Of a DNA stretch of 64,000 nt, positions 51,901 to 61,452 are shown in pieces. This stretch comes from Bacteroidales bacterium (GTDB lineage Bacteria; Bacteroidota; Bacteroidia; Bacteroidales; F082), in the NCBI GenBank assembly GCA_019454985.1, contig JACFNF010000014.1, positions 3,131 to 67,130 of the forward strand, written 5' to 3'. The notes beneath the pieces were generated by a model. The model was not told the origin of the DNA, made no database searches, and saw only the letters and a list, made by a program, of their open reading frames with translations. Position numbers and translations under genes: made by a program. Positions within the stretch are counted from its first letter, which is position 1; each line of letters starts with the position of its first letter.

Positions 51901-54887
51901 TCGGTTCAGCCGAGACCGGAAACAGAGTGTTGGTTGAAATCCGTTCGTCAGATAAAACTATTTATTCCAAGTGGCTGACCATCAGCAATAAATTGAAATC
52001 TATCCCCTTGGTGATCACCGAGGATATGCGTGGAAAGCTCAGTTTTGAAGCTATTTTTATTCGCCACAACAGCTTGAATAATATTGCCTTAGAGCTCAAT
52101 ATTCCGTTCGATAACAAAAAACTTGAAGTCAGCCTTCAAACCCATCGCGACCGGCTGACGCCCGGCAGTTCGGAAACCTGGACGATAGCGGTGAAAGACC
52201 TAACCGGCAAAGGCAGACAAGCCGAGGTGCTGGCCGCCATGTATGATGCCTCGCTCGATGTTTTTGCTCCCCACAACTGGTCGTTCGATGTCTTGCCCTG
52301 GAGATCTCTTCCCCGGCCCTGGTCGGCCGACAATGGATTTATGCCCGAATCGGGTAATCTGCTGTCGTCCTATCCCTATCCCGAACAGAGCGGTTGGTGG
52401 CCGGTCACACCCGAGATCAACTGGTACGGACTGAACATCAATCGGTTTGGTTATGGGCGACCCATGCCGTTGATGGCAAAAACAGCTCTTGCCGAGGGGA
52501 TGCAACGCGATATGTTGTTATCGGCAGACGATGCAGCAGAAAAAAACAGCCCGATTATACCGGCTACACCGCCAGCGGCTACGCTGAGCTATCTTCGCGA
52601 CGATTTTCGTGAAACAGCCTTCTTCTACCCACAGCTTCAGACCGATTCACTGGGAATTGCAAAATTCAGTTTTCGTCTGCCTGATGCCCTCACCCGCTGG
52701 AAGCTCATGATTTTGGCACACAACAATGAGATGCAGAGCGGCCTGAGCCAAACGGAAATCACCGCATCGAAGATTTTGATGGTTGTGCCTAATCTGCCGC
52801 GTTTTTTCAGACAAGGCGACACGGCTTTTATTGCCGCCAAAATTGTCAACACTTCGGAAGTGACGCTTTCAGGCATTGCCAGATTGCAGATCACTGATGC
52901 TTCAAACGGTACTGTATTGGCGAAACCCGAAACAAATGACAAAGCCTTTCTCAACCTCAAAAGCGGTGAAAGCACGATGGTGCAGTGGTCCATTGTTATT
53001 GACGGAAACAATCCTTTGCTCAATGTGAACCTCAGCGTTACGGCCGGCACTTTCAGCGACAGCGAGGCCAATGTCATCCCTGTGCTTCCGGCAGGAGTTG
53101 CCATTACCGAAGCTCAGGCTCTTTTCGTTCCGGCCAACACTACCAAAACTTTCACCATTCAGGGCCTTGAACAGGCCGGGAATCAACTCCTGCGGCTCGA
53201 TATCGTTTCCAACCCTGTTTGGTATGCCCTGCAAGCGCTTCCCTGGCTCGAACAGAAAGAGCACGAAAACAGCGACCAGCTTTTCTATCGTTTCTATGCC
53301 AACAGTCTTGCAGCGCATATTGCCTCAAGTCTTCCCGAAACGATGAGTGTCATCCGCATCTGGCAAAACCAGCAACCTCAGGCTCTGCTTTCAAAGCTTG
53401 AAAAAGATGAACATCTTAAATCGGTTCTTCTCTCCGAAACTCCCTGGGTGTTAGAGGCAACAGACGAAACCCGCCAGCAGCAACAGATTGCGCTCCTTTT
53501 CGACCTCAACCGCATGAGCTACGAAAAAGAACAGATGCTCCAAAAGCTGAAACAGCAACAGCTTCCGGATGGCTCATGGGGCTGGTTTCCGGGAATGCAC
53601 GGCAATCGCAGCATCAGCATGCAGATTGTGGCCGGAATGGCTCGTCTGGCACGGTTAGGAGCTTATGAAGCCGATAATGCCTTGCTCAACAACATTCTGA
53701 CAATGGCCGTTGAATTTTTGGATCAGGAAGTGTTGACCGATTATGATCGTATGAAGTCCAAAAACAGTCTGAAAAATTATTCTCTGACCGATTTTCATCT
53801 CCAATATCTTTATGCACGCAGTTTGCTTTCTCCGAATTTGCTGAAGCCTGCTCCATCGGAGGTTTGGTCGTTCCTGATGGATCATGTGGCTACTGACTGG
53901 AAAAAATCGGGCATTGATAATCAGGCAATTGCAGCCATTGTTTTGCATAACAATGGGAAAACCGAAGCCGCACGGCAGATAATAGCTTCTTTAAAAGAAA
54001 AATCCCTTTATGATCCGCTGAAGGGCAGATGGTGGAAAACCGAGCTTCATGCCGGGGGCGGCCACGGCCTCATTGGTACACAGGCGCTTCTCATCGAAGC
54101 GTTTGAGACCATTTCGGACGATAAGAATTTTACCAACGATCTCCGGCAATGGTTGCTCCTCCACAAACAGACCAACCGCTGGGAAACAAACCGCGCTACC
54201 GCCGAAGCTGTTTATGCCCTGCTTCTTGAACCGGATAAAAACCCGACCGAAGGACAGCAATACGTAAAAGTTGTGCTTGGCACACAGCCTCTCGCAATGG
54301 GCGAAACCGAAGCCGGAACCGGATATGTGTCGAAACAATGGACAGGAAACGATATCACGCCTTCGCTCAGCCCAATAACCCTCGAAAATCCCAATCAGGC
54401 TATGGCCTGGGGGAGCGTTTTCCGTCAGTTCATTGTGCCTATTGATCAGGTGAAATCTTCCTTATCGCAGATTGGTGTAAGTCGTCAACTTTTCATCGAA
54501 AAACCGGAGCAGTCCCGGCAAACCTTGATACCGGTTGAGGGAAATCCGATTCATATCGGTGATGGTGTTCGCGTCAGACTCATTATCGAGACAGATCGTG
54601 AGATGGAGTTTATGCACCTGAAAGACTATCATGCCGCTGCTTTTGAACCGGTCGAAACCCTCTCGGGCTACAGGACAGAAGGCAATACCGGCTTTTATCA
54701 GGCTGTGAACGATCTGAGCACCGATTTCTTTTTTGGCTATTTACCCAAAGGCAAATATGTGATTGAATATTCGTTGATTGCAACGCGCGCTGGTAATTTT
54801 GCCAATGGCTATGCCAATTTCCAAAGTTTTTATTCACCGGCATTCGCGGCTCACAGCCAGGGCGACAGGGTGGTTGTTGTGCCATAG
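48957..54887 (+). CDS. Alpha-2-macroglobulin family protein lacking the thioester cysteine
   Basis: The 1,976-residue exported protein has a signal peptide (MYTKPSILLILISVMLHIHLGA), an N-terminal helical part of about 300 residues, MG domains (FTDRSIYRPGQTVYFKG is the MG2 hallmark), the A2M domain (RDDFRETAFFYPQLQTDS) and a C-terminal thioester/complement-like region (GSWGWFPGMHGNRSISMQI). At the place where Bacteroidota homologues usually have CxEQ, this one reads HENSDQLFYRFYAN: Asn1438 replaces Cys, and Asp1440-Gln1441 keep the rest. So no thioester can form. The family traps peptidases in the periplasm or outer membrane. A terminator follows directly. The ATG at 48957 is preferred over an earlier one because it begins the signal peptide. 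Confidence 0.93.
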   Translation: MYTKPSILLILISVMLHIHLGAQESDYALLWKKALKAADDGLPKTAFEIADVIRNKALSEKNNIEFIRALLFQSGQMASYEENHLSKAIAQAEEQLPLLDKPSAALIHSLIAEMYWFYYQQNRYQILDRGTVSSPQPPADLREWDVSHFRNSISYHFEQSLNAQSAMDTIALEHWGDILESTDKEQFVLQPTLFDFVAGRALNYYRNRDAALSIVASEKPPIPENVWAPLASFVASNLPFTADQRMQELRLIQKLLLSNLRSDHVTALLYNDIRRFDFLRDYAGHNPETDSIYFAALGELQEAYSEHEASALVAAARASFLIGNDHVEKNDYAQALKICDQAIEAWPQSHGASQCRQLSENIRAKELSITVQRVVLPARPIALRMSYRNVTEPSFRIVSISSNILTRIMELPDEKMRLQALVNLNPLVEKNMSLPFESDYRQHSAIVDLPPLPPGLYLLLASDTKQFNTGGITTFLTFQVSRLSFISRKNGSDNLFFLLDRESGKPVAKAQIRVMGREYDYRKRQFNTIEKIQLVTDSKGSFQFGPEQINDQRQAYFIEAYDRNDTLFSNNYFDINVLTATEREQQRSWFFTDRSIYRPGQTVYFKGISLKRKGNGPWQTVKEVPTRLKFFDANGREVGQIERVSNHCGSFEGSFTIPQNQLPGTWRIGNENGSVTIEVASYKRPSFEVSLKTGGQQYRLGENVNVEGNAKAFAGYPLDSVKVNYRVLRSLVMPYRGYWWLPAFKQEKIVVAQGSLQTDKKGSFNFHFDAIGGEKQELPFQLYNFEVIADVTDRNGETQSATLNLSIGDQALFFETTLEEIADITEISKQTISLYNAQHQSVDAEINIRISLIEPNKRILRKPIWEAVDRQFIPDGKMQQLFPYDDFQPKEKGKERPSTTVWSGKKFVPGQSALFPENATQWPAGEYLLELKALDAYGKEVTYSQRFELFNKKKSAMPVKALGWAYLSQKTAHPGDTVFFFVGSAETGNRVLVEIRSSDKTIYSKWLTISNKLKSIPLVITEDMRGKLSFEAIFIRHNSLNNIALELNIPFDNKKLEVSLQTHRDRLTPGSSETWTIAVKDLTGKGRQAEVLAAMYDASLDVFAPHNWSFDVLPWRSLPRPWSADNGFMPESGNLLSSYPYPEQSGWWPVTPEINWYGLNINRFGYGRPMPLMAKTALAEGMQRDMLLSADDAAEKNSPIIPATPPAATLSYLRDDFRETAFFYPQLQTDSLGIAKFSFRLPDALTRWKLMILAHNNEMQSGLSQTEITASKILMVVPNLPRFFRQGDTAFIAAKIVNTSEVTLSGIARLQITDASNGTVLAKPETNDKAFLNLKSGESTMVQWSIVIDGNNPLLNVNLSVTAGTFSDSEANVIPVLPAGVAITEAQALFVPANTTKTFTIQGLEQAGNQLLRLDIVSNPVWYALQALPWLEQKEHENSDQLFYRFYANSLAAHIASSLPETMSVIRIWQNQQPQALLSKLEKDEHLKSVLLSETPWVLEATDETRQQQQIALLFDLNRMSYEKEQMLQKLKQQQLPDGSWGWFPGMHGNRSISMQIVAGMARLARLGAYEADNALLNNILTMAVEFLDQEVLTDYDRMKSKNSLKNYSLTDFHLQYLYARSLLSPNLLKPAPSEVWSFLMDHVATDWKKSGIDNQAIAAIVLHNNGKTEAARQIIASLKEKSLYDPLKGRWWKTELHAGGGHGLIGTQALLIEAFETISDDKNFTNDLRQWLLLHKQTNRWETNRATAEAVYALLLEPDKNPTEGQQYVKVVLGTQPLAMGETEAGTGYVSKQWTGNDITPSLSPITLENPNQAMAWGSVFRQFIVPIDQVKSSLSQIGVSRQLFIEKPEQSRQTLIPVEGNPIHIGDGVRVRLIIETDREMEFMHLKDYHAAAFEPVETLSGYRTEGNTGFYQAVNDLSTDFFFGYLPKGKYVIEYSLIATRAGNFANGYANFQSFYSPAFAAHSQGDRVVVVP

Positions 54888-54888
54888 A

Positions 54889-54928
54889 CCAAAAAAATCC
54901 TCCCGATTGTTCAGGAGGATTTTTTTGG
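54889..54928 (+). terminator. Terminator of the macroglobulin gene
   Basis: A perfect 15-bp stem (CCAAAAAAATCCTCC / GGAGGATTTTTTTGG) with a 10-base loop begins 2 bases after the stop codon. Confidence 0.92.
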
Positions 54929-55370
54929 ATTTAAAAGCCGAAAAGCTTTTTTGCCTTTTTCCGTTCTACCCAACAGATGATCAAAATACGAAATGTTATC
55001 ACAAGTAACAGAAGGATCATTAAGGTAATCGGGAACTTTACCATATTTGAAATTCGCAAGGTTTTTTTCGGCTTGCATTAATATGGCAAACAACAACAAA
55101 TGGGGATTGCTGCTGCCATTATCTTCAAACAAATGCTTTTCGCCAAAGCCTTGGCAAAAACAGCACAACGCTAAAAAATATAATTTTTTCAAAAATTTTA
55201 TTCGTTTTTCTGTGTAAATCTTCAATCAATGATGTAACTTGCAAACGCATTAACGATTGAAAACCACAGGTGTAATTTGTGTACTTCGGTGAGCAACTAC
55301 CCGTTAAATGTGAATTTGGGCTGTTACAAGATACATTCAATGATATTTCACCAAGTTAAAATGAACTGTT
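54929..55370. other. Intergenic gap with one doubtful minus-strand frame
   Basis: A 104-codon minus-strand frame (55225-54911) starts at TTG with no -7 element and ends inside the macroglobulin terminator. It has a short hydrophobic stretch near its start but no recognised domain. I do not call it a gene. The rest is the leader of the lipoprotein at 55371. Confidence 0.4.
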
Positions 55371-57275
55371 ATGGAAAGGAAGTTACTCAAAGTTCTTATG
55401 TTGTTCTTGATCTTTACGGTATATTTTAGCTGTAAAAAAGAACAACCGACCAGCGACGTTCCGGTTATAACCACCTCTGGAGTTTCTGAGATTACGTATA
55501 GCTCTGCCGTAAGTGGGGGTATTGTCACATCTGACAAAGGTGATGCGGTCTTCGTCAGAGGAGTTGTTTGGGGAACCCAAGAGAATCCAACTATTGAAGG
55601 CAAAAAAACAATTGATGGTTCTGGCACAGGGAGTTTTGTCAGTCATTTGGAGGAACTGGAACCGGGCTCTCTTTATTATGTGCGGGCATATGCTGCCAAC
55701 AGCAACGGCATAGCGTATGGAAATTCGATTAGTTTTCAAACGCCTTCTTTTGATATTCCTGTTTTAACTACTGCCGGGGTAAGTGGAATAACACATCATT
55801 CTGCCACCTGTGGAGGCACAATTACTTTTGATGGTGGAAATCAGGTTATTTTTCGGGGAGTTGTTTGGGGAACCCATGAGAATCCAACCATTGAGGATAA
55901 CAAAACGATAGACGGTTCAGGCATGGGAAGTTTTGTCAGTCATTTAGACGGACTGGAACCTGCGACGGTTTATTATGTGAGGGCTTATGCCGTCAACAGT
56001 AAAGGGATTGCCTATGGTAACTCTGTCACTTTTCAAACACTTGCCTTTGTTATTCCTGTGGTAACTACTGCTGAAGTAAGTGGGATAACTAATAATTCAG
56101 CCACTTGTGGTGGTACGGTTACTTCCGACGGAGGAAATGCGGTGATTACCCGCGGAGTTGTTTGGGGAATCCATGAAAATCCAACTACAGAGGATTTTAA
56201 AACAGTTGACGGTTCAGGAATGGGCAGTTTTGTCAGTCAGTTAGACGGATTGGAACCAGCAACGGTTTACTATGTGAGAGCCTATGCCGTCAACAGCAAT
56301 GGGACTGCCTATGGCAATGCTGTTACTTTTCAAACACTGACTTCTGATGTGCCTGTTGTAAGCACCGCCGAAGTGAGTGCGATAACTAATAATACAGCCA
56401 TTTGCGGTGGAACGGTTACTTCCGATGGGGGAAATGAGGTGATTGCCCGGGGAGTGGTTTGGGGAACTCATGAAAACCCAACTACAGGGGACTACAAAAC
56501 AGTTGACGGCTCAGGTACGGGAAGTTTTGTCAGTCAATTAGATGGACTGGATCCTGAGACGGTTTACTATGTAAGGGCATACGCCACGAATAGTCAGGGT
56601 ACGGCTTATGGAAACACCTTAACCTTTCAAACCCTTGCCGGACAAGAAATAGGTACATTTACCGATAGCAGGGATGGTACTGTGTATAAAACGATAAAAA
56701 TTGGGAATCAGGACTGGATGGCTGAAAACCTCAGGTACTTACCTTCGGTGGTTGGGCCGGAGAACATGTCGGATACAGAACCCTATTATTATGTTTATGA
56801 TTATCACGGAACGAACGTTGAAGCTGCTAAAGCCACAACAATTTACGCTGTTTTTGGCGCATTATACAATTGGCCTGCTGCCATGAATGGTGAAAGCAGC
56901 AGCGGCAACCCAAGCGGTGTTCAAGGCATTTGCCCAGCCAACTGGCATTTACCAAGTGATGCCGAATGGGCGCAACTTATTGAGTATCTGGGAGGAGAAA
57001 ATGTGGCCGGAGGGAAGATGAAAGATAATACTGACCTTTATTGGATAAGTCCAAACGTTGGCGCTACAAATGAATCGGGATTTACAGCCTTGCCGGCCGG
57101 CTATCTTTATTATGATCACAACTTTCATCATTTGGGGTACTATGCCACCTGGTGGTCTGCCACTGTAGGGTTTGTTGGAGCATATGACCGATTCATCAAT
57201 AATGACAGCGGTAAGATTCACCGCTCTGAAAGCGGTAGGTCTGGAGGCTGGTCTGTCAGATGTGTTAAAAATTAA
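55371..57275 (+). CDS. Repeat lipoprotein with FISUMP C-terminal domain
   Basis: The 634-residue product has a lipoprotein signal (LLKVLMLFLIFTVYFSC, Cys at about 21). Four tandem repeats of 99 residues follow (29-424), each with GVVWG, ENPT, GSGxGSFVSxL and YYVRAYAxNSxGxAYGN. They resemble Ig- or fibronectin-like surface repeats. The C-terminus (about 430-634) is the FISUMP domain (IGTFTDSRDGTVYKTIKIGNQDWMAENL-like start, LPSDAEWAQLIEYLGG, ending WSVRCVKN). FISUMP is common in surface proteins of Bacteroidota and Fibrobacter with no known activity. An adhesin-like role is a guess. The next gene, 36 bases downstream, encodes a T9SS cargo protein. Confidence 0.88.
   Translation: MERKLLKVLMLFLIFTVYFSCKKEQPTSDVPVITTSGVSEITYSSAVSGGIVTSDKGDAVFVRGVVWGTQENPTIEGKKTIDGSGTGSFVSHLEELEPGSLYYVRAYAANSNGIAYGNSISFQTPSFDIPVLTTAGVSGITHHSATCGGTITFDGGNQVIFRGVVWGTHENPTIEDNKTIDGSGMGSFVSHLDGLEPATVYYVRAYAVNSKGIAYGNSVTFQTLAFVIPVVTTAEVSGITNNSATCGGTVTSDGGNAVITRGVVWGIHENPTTEDFKTVDGSGMGSFVSQLDGLEPATVYYVRAYAVNSNGTAYGNAVTFQTLTSDVPVVSTAEVSAITNNTAICGGTVTSDGGNEVIARGVVWGTHENPTTGDYKTVDGSGTGSFVSQLDGLDPETVYYVRAYATNSQGTAYGNTLTFQTLAGQEIGTFTDSRDGTVYKTIKIGNQDWMAENLRYLPSVVGPENMSDTEPYYYVYDYHGTNVEAAKATTIYAVFGALYNWPAAMNGESSSGNPSGVQGICPANWHLPSDAEWAQLIEYLGGENVAGGKMKDNTDLYWISPNVGATNESGFTALPAGYLYYDHNFHHLGYYATWWSATVGFVGAYDRFINNDSGKIHRSESGRSGGWSVRCVKN
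55455..56642 (+). repeat. Four in-frame 297-bp tandem repeats
   Basis: Equivalent points recur at 55455, 55752, 56049 and 56346, exactly 297 bases apart. Units 2-4 are closer to each other than to unit 1. Each encodes one 99-residue extracellular repeat, so unit number could change by recombination. Confidence 0.9.
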
Positions 57276-57310
57276 AGGTATTTCTCTTTGGTTAACAAAA
57301 AACCATCCTT

Positions 57311-58519
57311 ATGAAACGCACGATTTTATTTTTAGCATTGATCATTTCTGTCCGTTCTTTGGGTCAGTTGGCTGTTCAATATCCCAACGACATTGGGATT
57401 GAATCCGACAGCAGTGTGCTATTCGTTGAGAAGTTTAACGACGGGCTGGCTGCTATCATAGGTCGTTACAATGAGGTTCTTCATGCAGAGGAATTTACTT
57501 TGGATACCGATATCCCATTGGGGAGTGCGGGGCCATATTCTTTAAAAATTTCCAATACACCGGGTATCAATAGCGGAGGCCATTTATTCAAAGCGTTTTC
57601 GCCCGGGTTTGACAGTACTGTTTTCCTTAGATATTATGTGAAATATCCTGCCATCGAGGAGGGCTATTTTGGTCATCAGGGAGTTTGGTTTGGAGGCTAT
57701 AACCCAATTATACCCTATCCATACCCACGTGCCGGAGTGTGCGGATTGGGCGATAGCCGCTTGAGCATTGCTTTTGAAAGCGTGTGGCAAGTCATTCCTC
57801 CAGGGATGGATACCTATCTTTATTGGGGTGATATGCATAGTTATGATGGGGGTTATACCTGTTTTGGCAATACCATGATTACACGTGGCAAGACCAATTT
57901 TGATCAGCCGCCCTCTGTAGATGAACCCATTAACGATTTGGGCGAATGGATGTGCATTGAGATAATGATTAAACTGAATAATCCCATCACGGCTTACAAC
58001 GGCGAACTGAAGGTTTGGAAGAATGGGGAGGAATTAGGCCATTGGGGCCCTGGTTTCCCAAACGGACACTGGTTTAAGGATAAATGGTACAACAACCCCA
58101 ACGATCCGCCTTTTGAAGGGTTTAGATGGAGAACCAATGAAAACCTGAACATCAATTGGATTTGGATAGAATTTTATCACGATACCGGCCCTGCGAGCCA
58201 TATTAAATTTTCAAATATCGTTATGGCCAAAGAGTATATCGGACCTATCTACCATACAAACACAGCTGTTGCGAGTGAAAAACAGAGCATGATCAAGGTT
58301 TATCCGAATCCTACCAAGGGAAAGATCAGAATAGCTTGTGATGAACAAGTTAACAGCGTGAGCGTAATCAATGTTTTTGGGCAAATATTATTTACCAAAA
58401 ATCAATCAGACGAAATTGACTTAACCAATCTTCAATCCGGCATTTATTTTCTGAACATTGAAACACAATGGGAAAAACAGAGGCTTGTCGTATTAAAGAC
58501 TGATCAAGCCGTTATGTAG
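57311..58519 (+). CDS. Secreted T9SS type A cargo protein, possibly with polysaccharide-lyase-like fold
   Basis: The 402-residue product has a signal peptide (MKRTILFLALIISVRSLGQ). The body (about 35-310) has features of jelly-roll, concanavalin-like enzymes acting on polysaccharides (FLRYYVKYPAIEEGYFGHQGVW, GELKVWKNGEELGHWG, WIWIEFYHDTG). A type A sorting domain ends it (IKVYPNPTKGKIRIAC, VSVINVFGQIL, LQSGIYFLNI). The enzymatic role is uncertain: I see no proof of a catalytic residue set. It is 36 bases downstream of the FISUMP lipoprotein, probably cotranscribed, and is followed by a terminator. Confidence 0.8.
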   Translation: MKRTILFLALIISVRSLGQLAVQYPNDIGIESDSSVLFVEKFNDGLAAIIGRYNEVLHAEEFTLDTDIPLGSAGPYSLKISNTPGINSGGHLFKAFSPGFDSTVFLRYYVKYPAIEEGYFGHQGVWFGGYNPIIPYPYPRAGVCGLGDSRLSIAFESVWQVIPPGMDTYLYWGDMHSYDGGYTCFGNTMITRGKTNFDQPPSVDEPINDLGEWMCIEIMIKLNNPITAYNGELKVWKNGEELGHWGPGFPNGHWFKDKWYNNPNDPPFEGFRWRTNENLNINWIWIEFYHDTGPASHIKFSNIVMAKEYIGPIYHTNTAVASEKQSMIKVYPNPTKGKIRIACDEQVNSVSVINVFGQILFTKNQSDEIDLTNLQSGIYFLNIETQWEKQRLVVLKTDQAVM

Positions 58520-58656
58520 TAAACGGGAAAGTTTGTTACATAAAATCTGGGAATTTCCCCGTTATGCTCCAATCCGGATATTTTGGCATGAATTCCTGTT
58601 TTGTTCAGCACGTGAACTTTCGTATAAATATTGGTCTCATTATGCCTCTTGAGCAA

Positions 58657-58690
58657 AAAAAATCTCCCCGAACATTCAGGGAGATTTTTT
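58657..58690. terminator. Bidirectional terminator between cargo gene and sdh operon
   Basis: A 12-bp stem (AAAAAATCTCCC / GGGAGATTTTTT) with a 10-base loop lies between converging genes and has T-runs both ways. Confidence 0.88.
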
Positions 58691-58712
58691 AATGATTCAC
58701 AATCCGAAAAGC

Positions 58713-59468
58713 CTATTTGTCTTTTGGGGCAGCCACTTTAGCTACAAGGAATTCCCTGTTCATCCTGGCGATATTGGCCACTGAGATTTCTTTCGGACAT
58801 TCGGCTTCGCAGGCGTAAGTGTTGGTACAGTTACCAAATCCAAGCTCATCCATTTTAGCCACCATCTTCTGCACTCTTTCTTTTGCTTCAACCCGGCCCT
58901 GAGGCAGGAGCGCAAACTGCGATACTTTCGCCGCGACAAAGAGCATGGCGCTGGCATTTTTGCAGGCAGCCACACAGGCTCCGCATCCGATACAAGCAGC
59001 AGCATCCATGGCCAGATCAGCATCGCGTTTTGGAATCGGGATGGCGTTGGCATCAGGAACTCCGCCTGTTCTGACAGAGATGAAGCCGCCAGCCTGAATA
59101 ATCTTGTCAAAAGCACTGCGGTCCACCATCAGGTCTTTAATGACCGGAAAGGGTTTAGCCCTCCATGGTTCGATGGTGATGGTTTCACCGTCCTTGAAAT
59201 GACGCATATGCATCTGACAAGTGGTGATGCCACGGTCAGGGCCGTGAGGCCGCCCGTTGATGTATAGGCTGCATGCACCACAGATTCCTTCGCGGCAGTC
59301 GTGATCAAAGGCCACAGGATCTTCGCCTTTTATCACCAAATCCTCATTGAGGACATCAAGCATTTCGAGAAAAGAGGAGTCGGCTGAAACATTATTGACT
59401 TTGTAGCTGACAAATCTGCCTTTGTCATTGGCCGATGCCTGCCTCCATATTTTTAGTGTTAAATCCAT
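58713..59468 (-). CDS. sdhB: Succinate dehydrogenase/fumarate reductase iron-sulfur subunit
   Basis: This subunit carries electrons from the flavoprotein to the membrane quinone site. The 251-residue product has the 2Fe-2S motifs CREGICGAC and a later Cys in ITTCQ, then [11 protein letters not shown] and [12 protein letters not shown] for the 3Fe/4Fe clusters. Length is typical for the type B enzyme of Bacteroidota. It is the last gene of the C-A-B order here, 31 bases downstream of the flavoprotein gene. Direction (oxidation or fumarate reduction) is not decidable. Confidence 0.96.
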   Translation of the reverse strand: MDLTLKIWRQASANDKGRFVSYKVNNVSADSSFLEMLDVLNEDLVIKGEDPVAFDHDCREGICGACSLYINGRPHGPDRGITTCQMHMRHFKDGETITIEPWRAKPFPVIKDLMVDRSAFDKIIQAGGFISVRTGGVPDANAIPIPKRDADLAMDAAACIGCGACVAACKNASAMLFVAAKVSQFALLPQGRVEAKERVQKMVAKMDELGFGNCTNTYACEAECPKEISVANIARMNREFLVAKVAAPKDK

Positions 59469-59499
59469 AGCTTTCTGTATTTATCTTGTTGAAGATACA

Positions 59500-61440
59500 T
59501 TATTTATAGTTGCGCTGTTTCACTTCGATATACTCAAATGCCAAAGGTTCTTTGTGCATCAATGGTTCAGCGTTTTCGCCCTGATATTCCCATGCAGCCA
59601 CATAGGCAAAGTTGGCATCGTCGCGCAGGGCTTCACCATCGGGGGTCTGATATTCTTCGCGAAAATGACCTCCGCACGATTCTTCACGATGAAGGGCATC
59701 GCGGGCCATGAGTTCGCCCAGCTCGAGGAAGTCGGCCACACGAAGGGCTTTTTCCAACTCGGTGTTTACCATTTCGTTGGTTCCGGGGATTTTCACATCT
59801 TTCCAGAACTCTTCGCGAAGCTGGCGCAGCATGGGGATAGCCTTTTGAAGCCCTTCCTTATTACGAGCCATGCCCACATAGTCCCACATGATATGGCCGA
59901 GTTTCCGGTGGAAAGTGTCCACGGTTTTCGTGCCTTTCACGCTCAATAGCCGGTGGATAGTTTCGCGGACATTCATTTCGGCCTGTTCAAATTCGGGCAG
60001 GTCGGTTTTAAAGTGGGGCTCGTGAATATGTCCGGCCAGATAATTCTGGATGGTATAGGGCAGTACGAAATAGCCGTCGGAAAGGCCTTGCATCAGTGCC
60101 GAGGCACCAAGGCGGTTGGCACCGTGGTCGGAGAAATTGGCCTCACCGGCCACAAAAAGACCGGGGATTGTGGATTGCAGCTCATAGTCAACCCAGATTC
60201 CGCCCATGGTGTAATGCACTGCAGGATAGATCATCATCGGTGTTTCGTAGGGATTGTCGTCCACAATCTTTTCGTACATCTGGAAAAGGTTGCCGTAACG
60301 GGCTTCGATCACGTGTTTCCCAAGGCGTTTGATGGCGTCGGCGAAATCGAGATAGACAGCTAACCCCGTATTTCCTACACCGAATCCGGCATCACAACGT
60401 TCTTTGGCGGCACGTGAAGCCACATCACGAGGCACTAAGTTGCCGAAAGCAGGATATCGGCGTTCGAGATAGTAGTCACGACGGTCTTCGCCGAGGTCGG
60501 TAGGTTTGAGTTGACCTTTTCGGATCTTTTCGGCGTCCTCGGCATATTTGGGCACCCAGATGCGGCCATCATTGCGCAGACTCTCACTCATCAGGGTGAG
60601 CTTCGACTGATAGTCACCGGCCACGGGGATACAGGTGGGGTGAATCTGGGTGAAACAGGGATTACCAAAGAAAGCACCTTTTTTATAGACTTTCCACACG
60701 GCGCTGCCGTTGGAGGTCATGGCGTTGGTCGAAAGGAAAAACACATTGCCATAGCCGCCCGTAGCAAGTACAACGGCATGGGCAGCATGCCGTTCAAGCT
60801 TCCCGGTGATGATGTTGCGGGCGATGATGCCACGGGCATGACCATCCACCACCACCAAGTCCATCATATCGCTACGGGGATACATTTTGACGGTTCCTTT
60901 GCCAATTTCTTTACTCAGCGCACTGTATGCCCCCAAAAGGAGTTGCTGACCGGTTTGGCCGCGTGCATAAAAGGTGCGCGAAACTTGCGCCCCGCCAAAA
61001 GAACGATTGTCGAGCAGGCCGCCATATTCGCGGGCAAAGGGTACTCCCTGAGCTACACACTGGTCAATAATATCGTTGCTCACCTCAGCGAGCCGGTAAA
61101 CATTGGCCTCACGTGCACGATAGTCACCACCTTTGATGGTGTCGTAAAACAGACGATAGATGCTGTCGCCATCATTGGGATAGTTTTTGGCTGCGTTGAT
61201 ACCGCCCTGGGCGGCAATGCTATGTGCACGTCGCGGACTGTCGTGGATACCAAAAACCTTAACGTTGAAACCCAGTTCGCCAAAACTGGCAGCGGCAGCA
61301 GCACCGGCCAGACCTGTACCCACTACAATAATATCCATGCGGCGTTTGTTGGCGGGATTCACTAAATTCTGGTGGGATTTGTAATATGACCACTTTTCGG
61401 CCAATGGCCCCTGTGGAATTTTTGAGTCTAACTTGCCCAT
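59500..61440 (-). CDS. sdhA: Succinate dehydrogenase/fumarate reductase flavoprotein subunit
   Basis: The 646-residue product binds FAD covalently and interconverts succinate and fumarate. The dinucleotide loop is [12 protein letters not shown] (39-50), and the flavin-linking His is in [16 protein letters not shown] (His73). Substrate residues lie in the [12 protein letters not shown] and [14 protein letters not shown] regions. It is the middle gene of the operon, 12 bases after the cytochrome b gene. Confidence 0.96.
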   Translation of the reverse strand: MGKLDSKIPQGPLAEKWSYYKSHQNLVNPANKRRMDIIVVGTGLAGAAAAASFGELGFNVKVFGIHDSPRRAHSIAAQGGINAAKNYPNDGDSIYRLFYDTIKGGDYRAREANVYRLAEVSNDIIDQCVAQGVPFAREYGGLLDNRSFGGAQVSRTFYARGQTGQQLLLGAYSALSKEIGKGTVKMYPRSDMMDLVVVDGHARGIIARNIITGKLERHAAHAVVLATGGYGNVFFLSTNAMTSNGSAVWKVYKKGAFFGNPCFTQIHPTCIPVAGDYQSKLTLMSESLRNDGRIWVPKYAEDAEKIRKGQLKPTDLGEDRRDYYLERRYPAFGNLVPRDVASRAAKERCDAGFGVGNTGLAVYLDFADAIKRLGKHVIEARYGNLFQMYEKIVDDNPYETPMMIYPAVHYTMGGIWVDYELQSTIPGLFVAGEANFSDHGANRLGASALMQGLSDGYFVLPYTIQNYLAGHIHEPHFKTDLPEFEQAEMNVRETIHRLLSVKGTKTVDTFHRKLGHIMWDYVGMARNKEGLQKAIPMLRQLREEFWKDVKIPGTNEMVNTELEKALRVADFLELGELMARDALHREESCGGHFREEYQTPDGEALRDDANFAYVAAWEYQGENAEPLMHKEPLAFEYIEVKQRNYK

Positions 61441-61452
61441 ATCTCGTTCATC

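Noticed and set aside
54911..55225. 104-codon minus-strand frame after the macroglobulin gene
   Set aside because: It starts at TTG with no -7 element, ends within the macroglobulin terminator, and matches no family I recognise.
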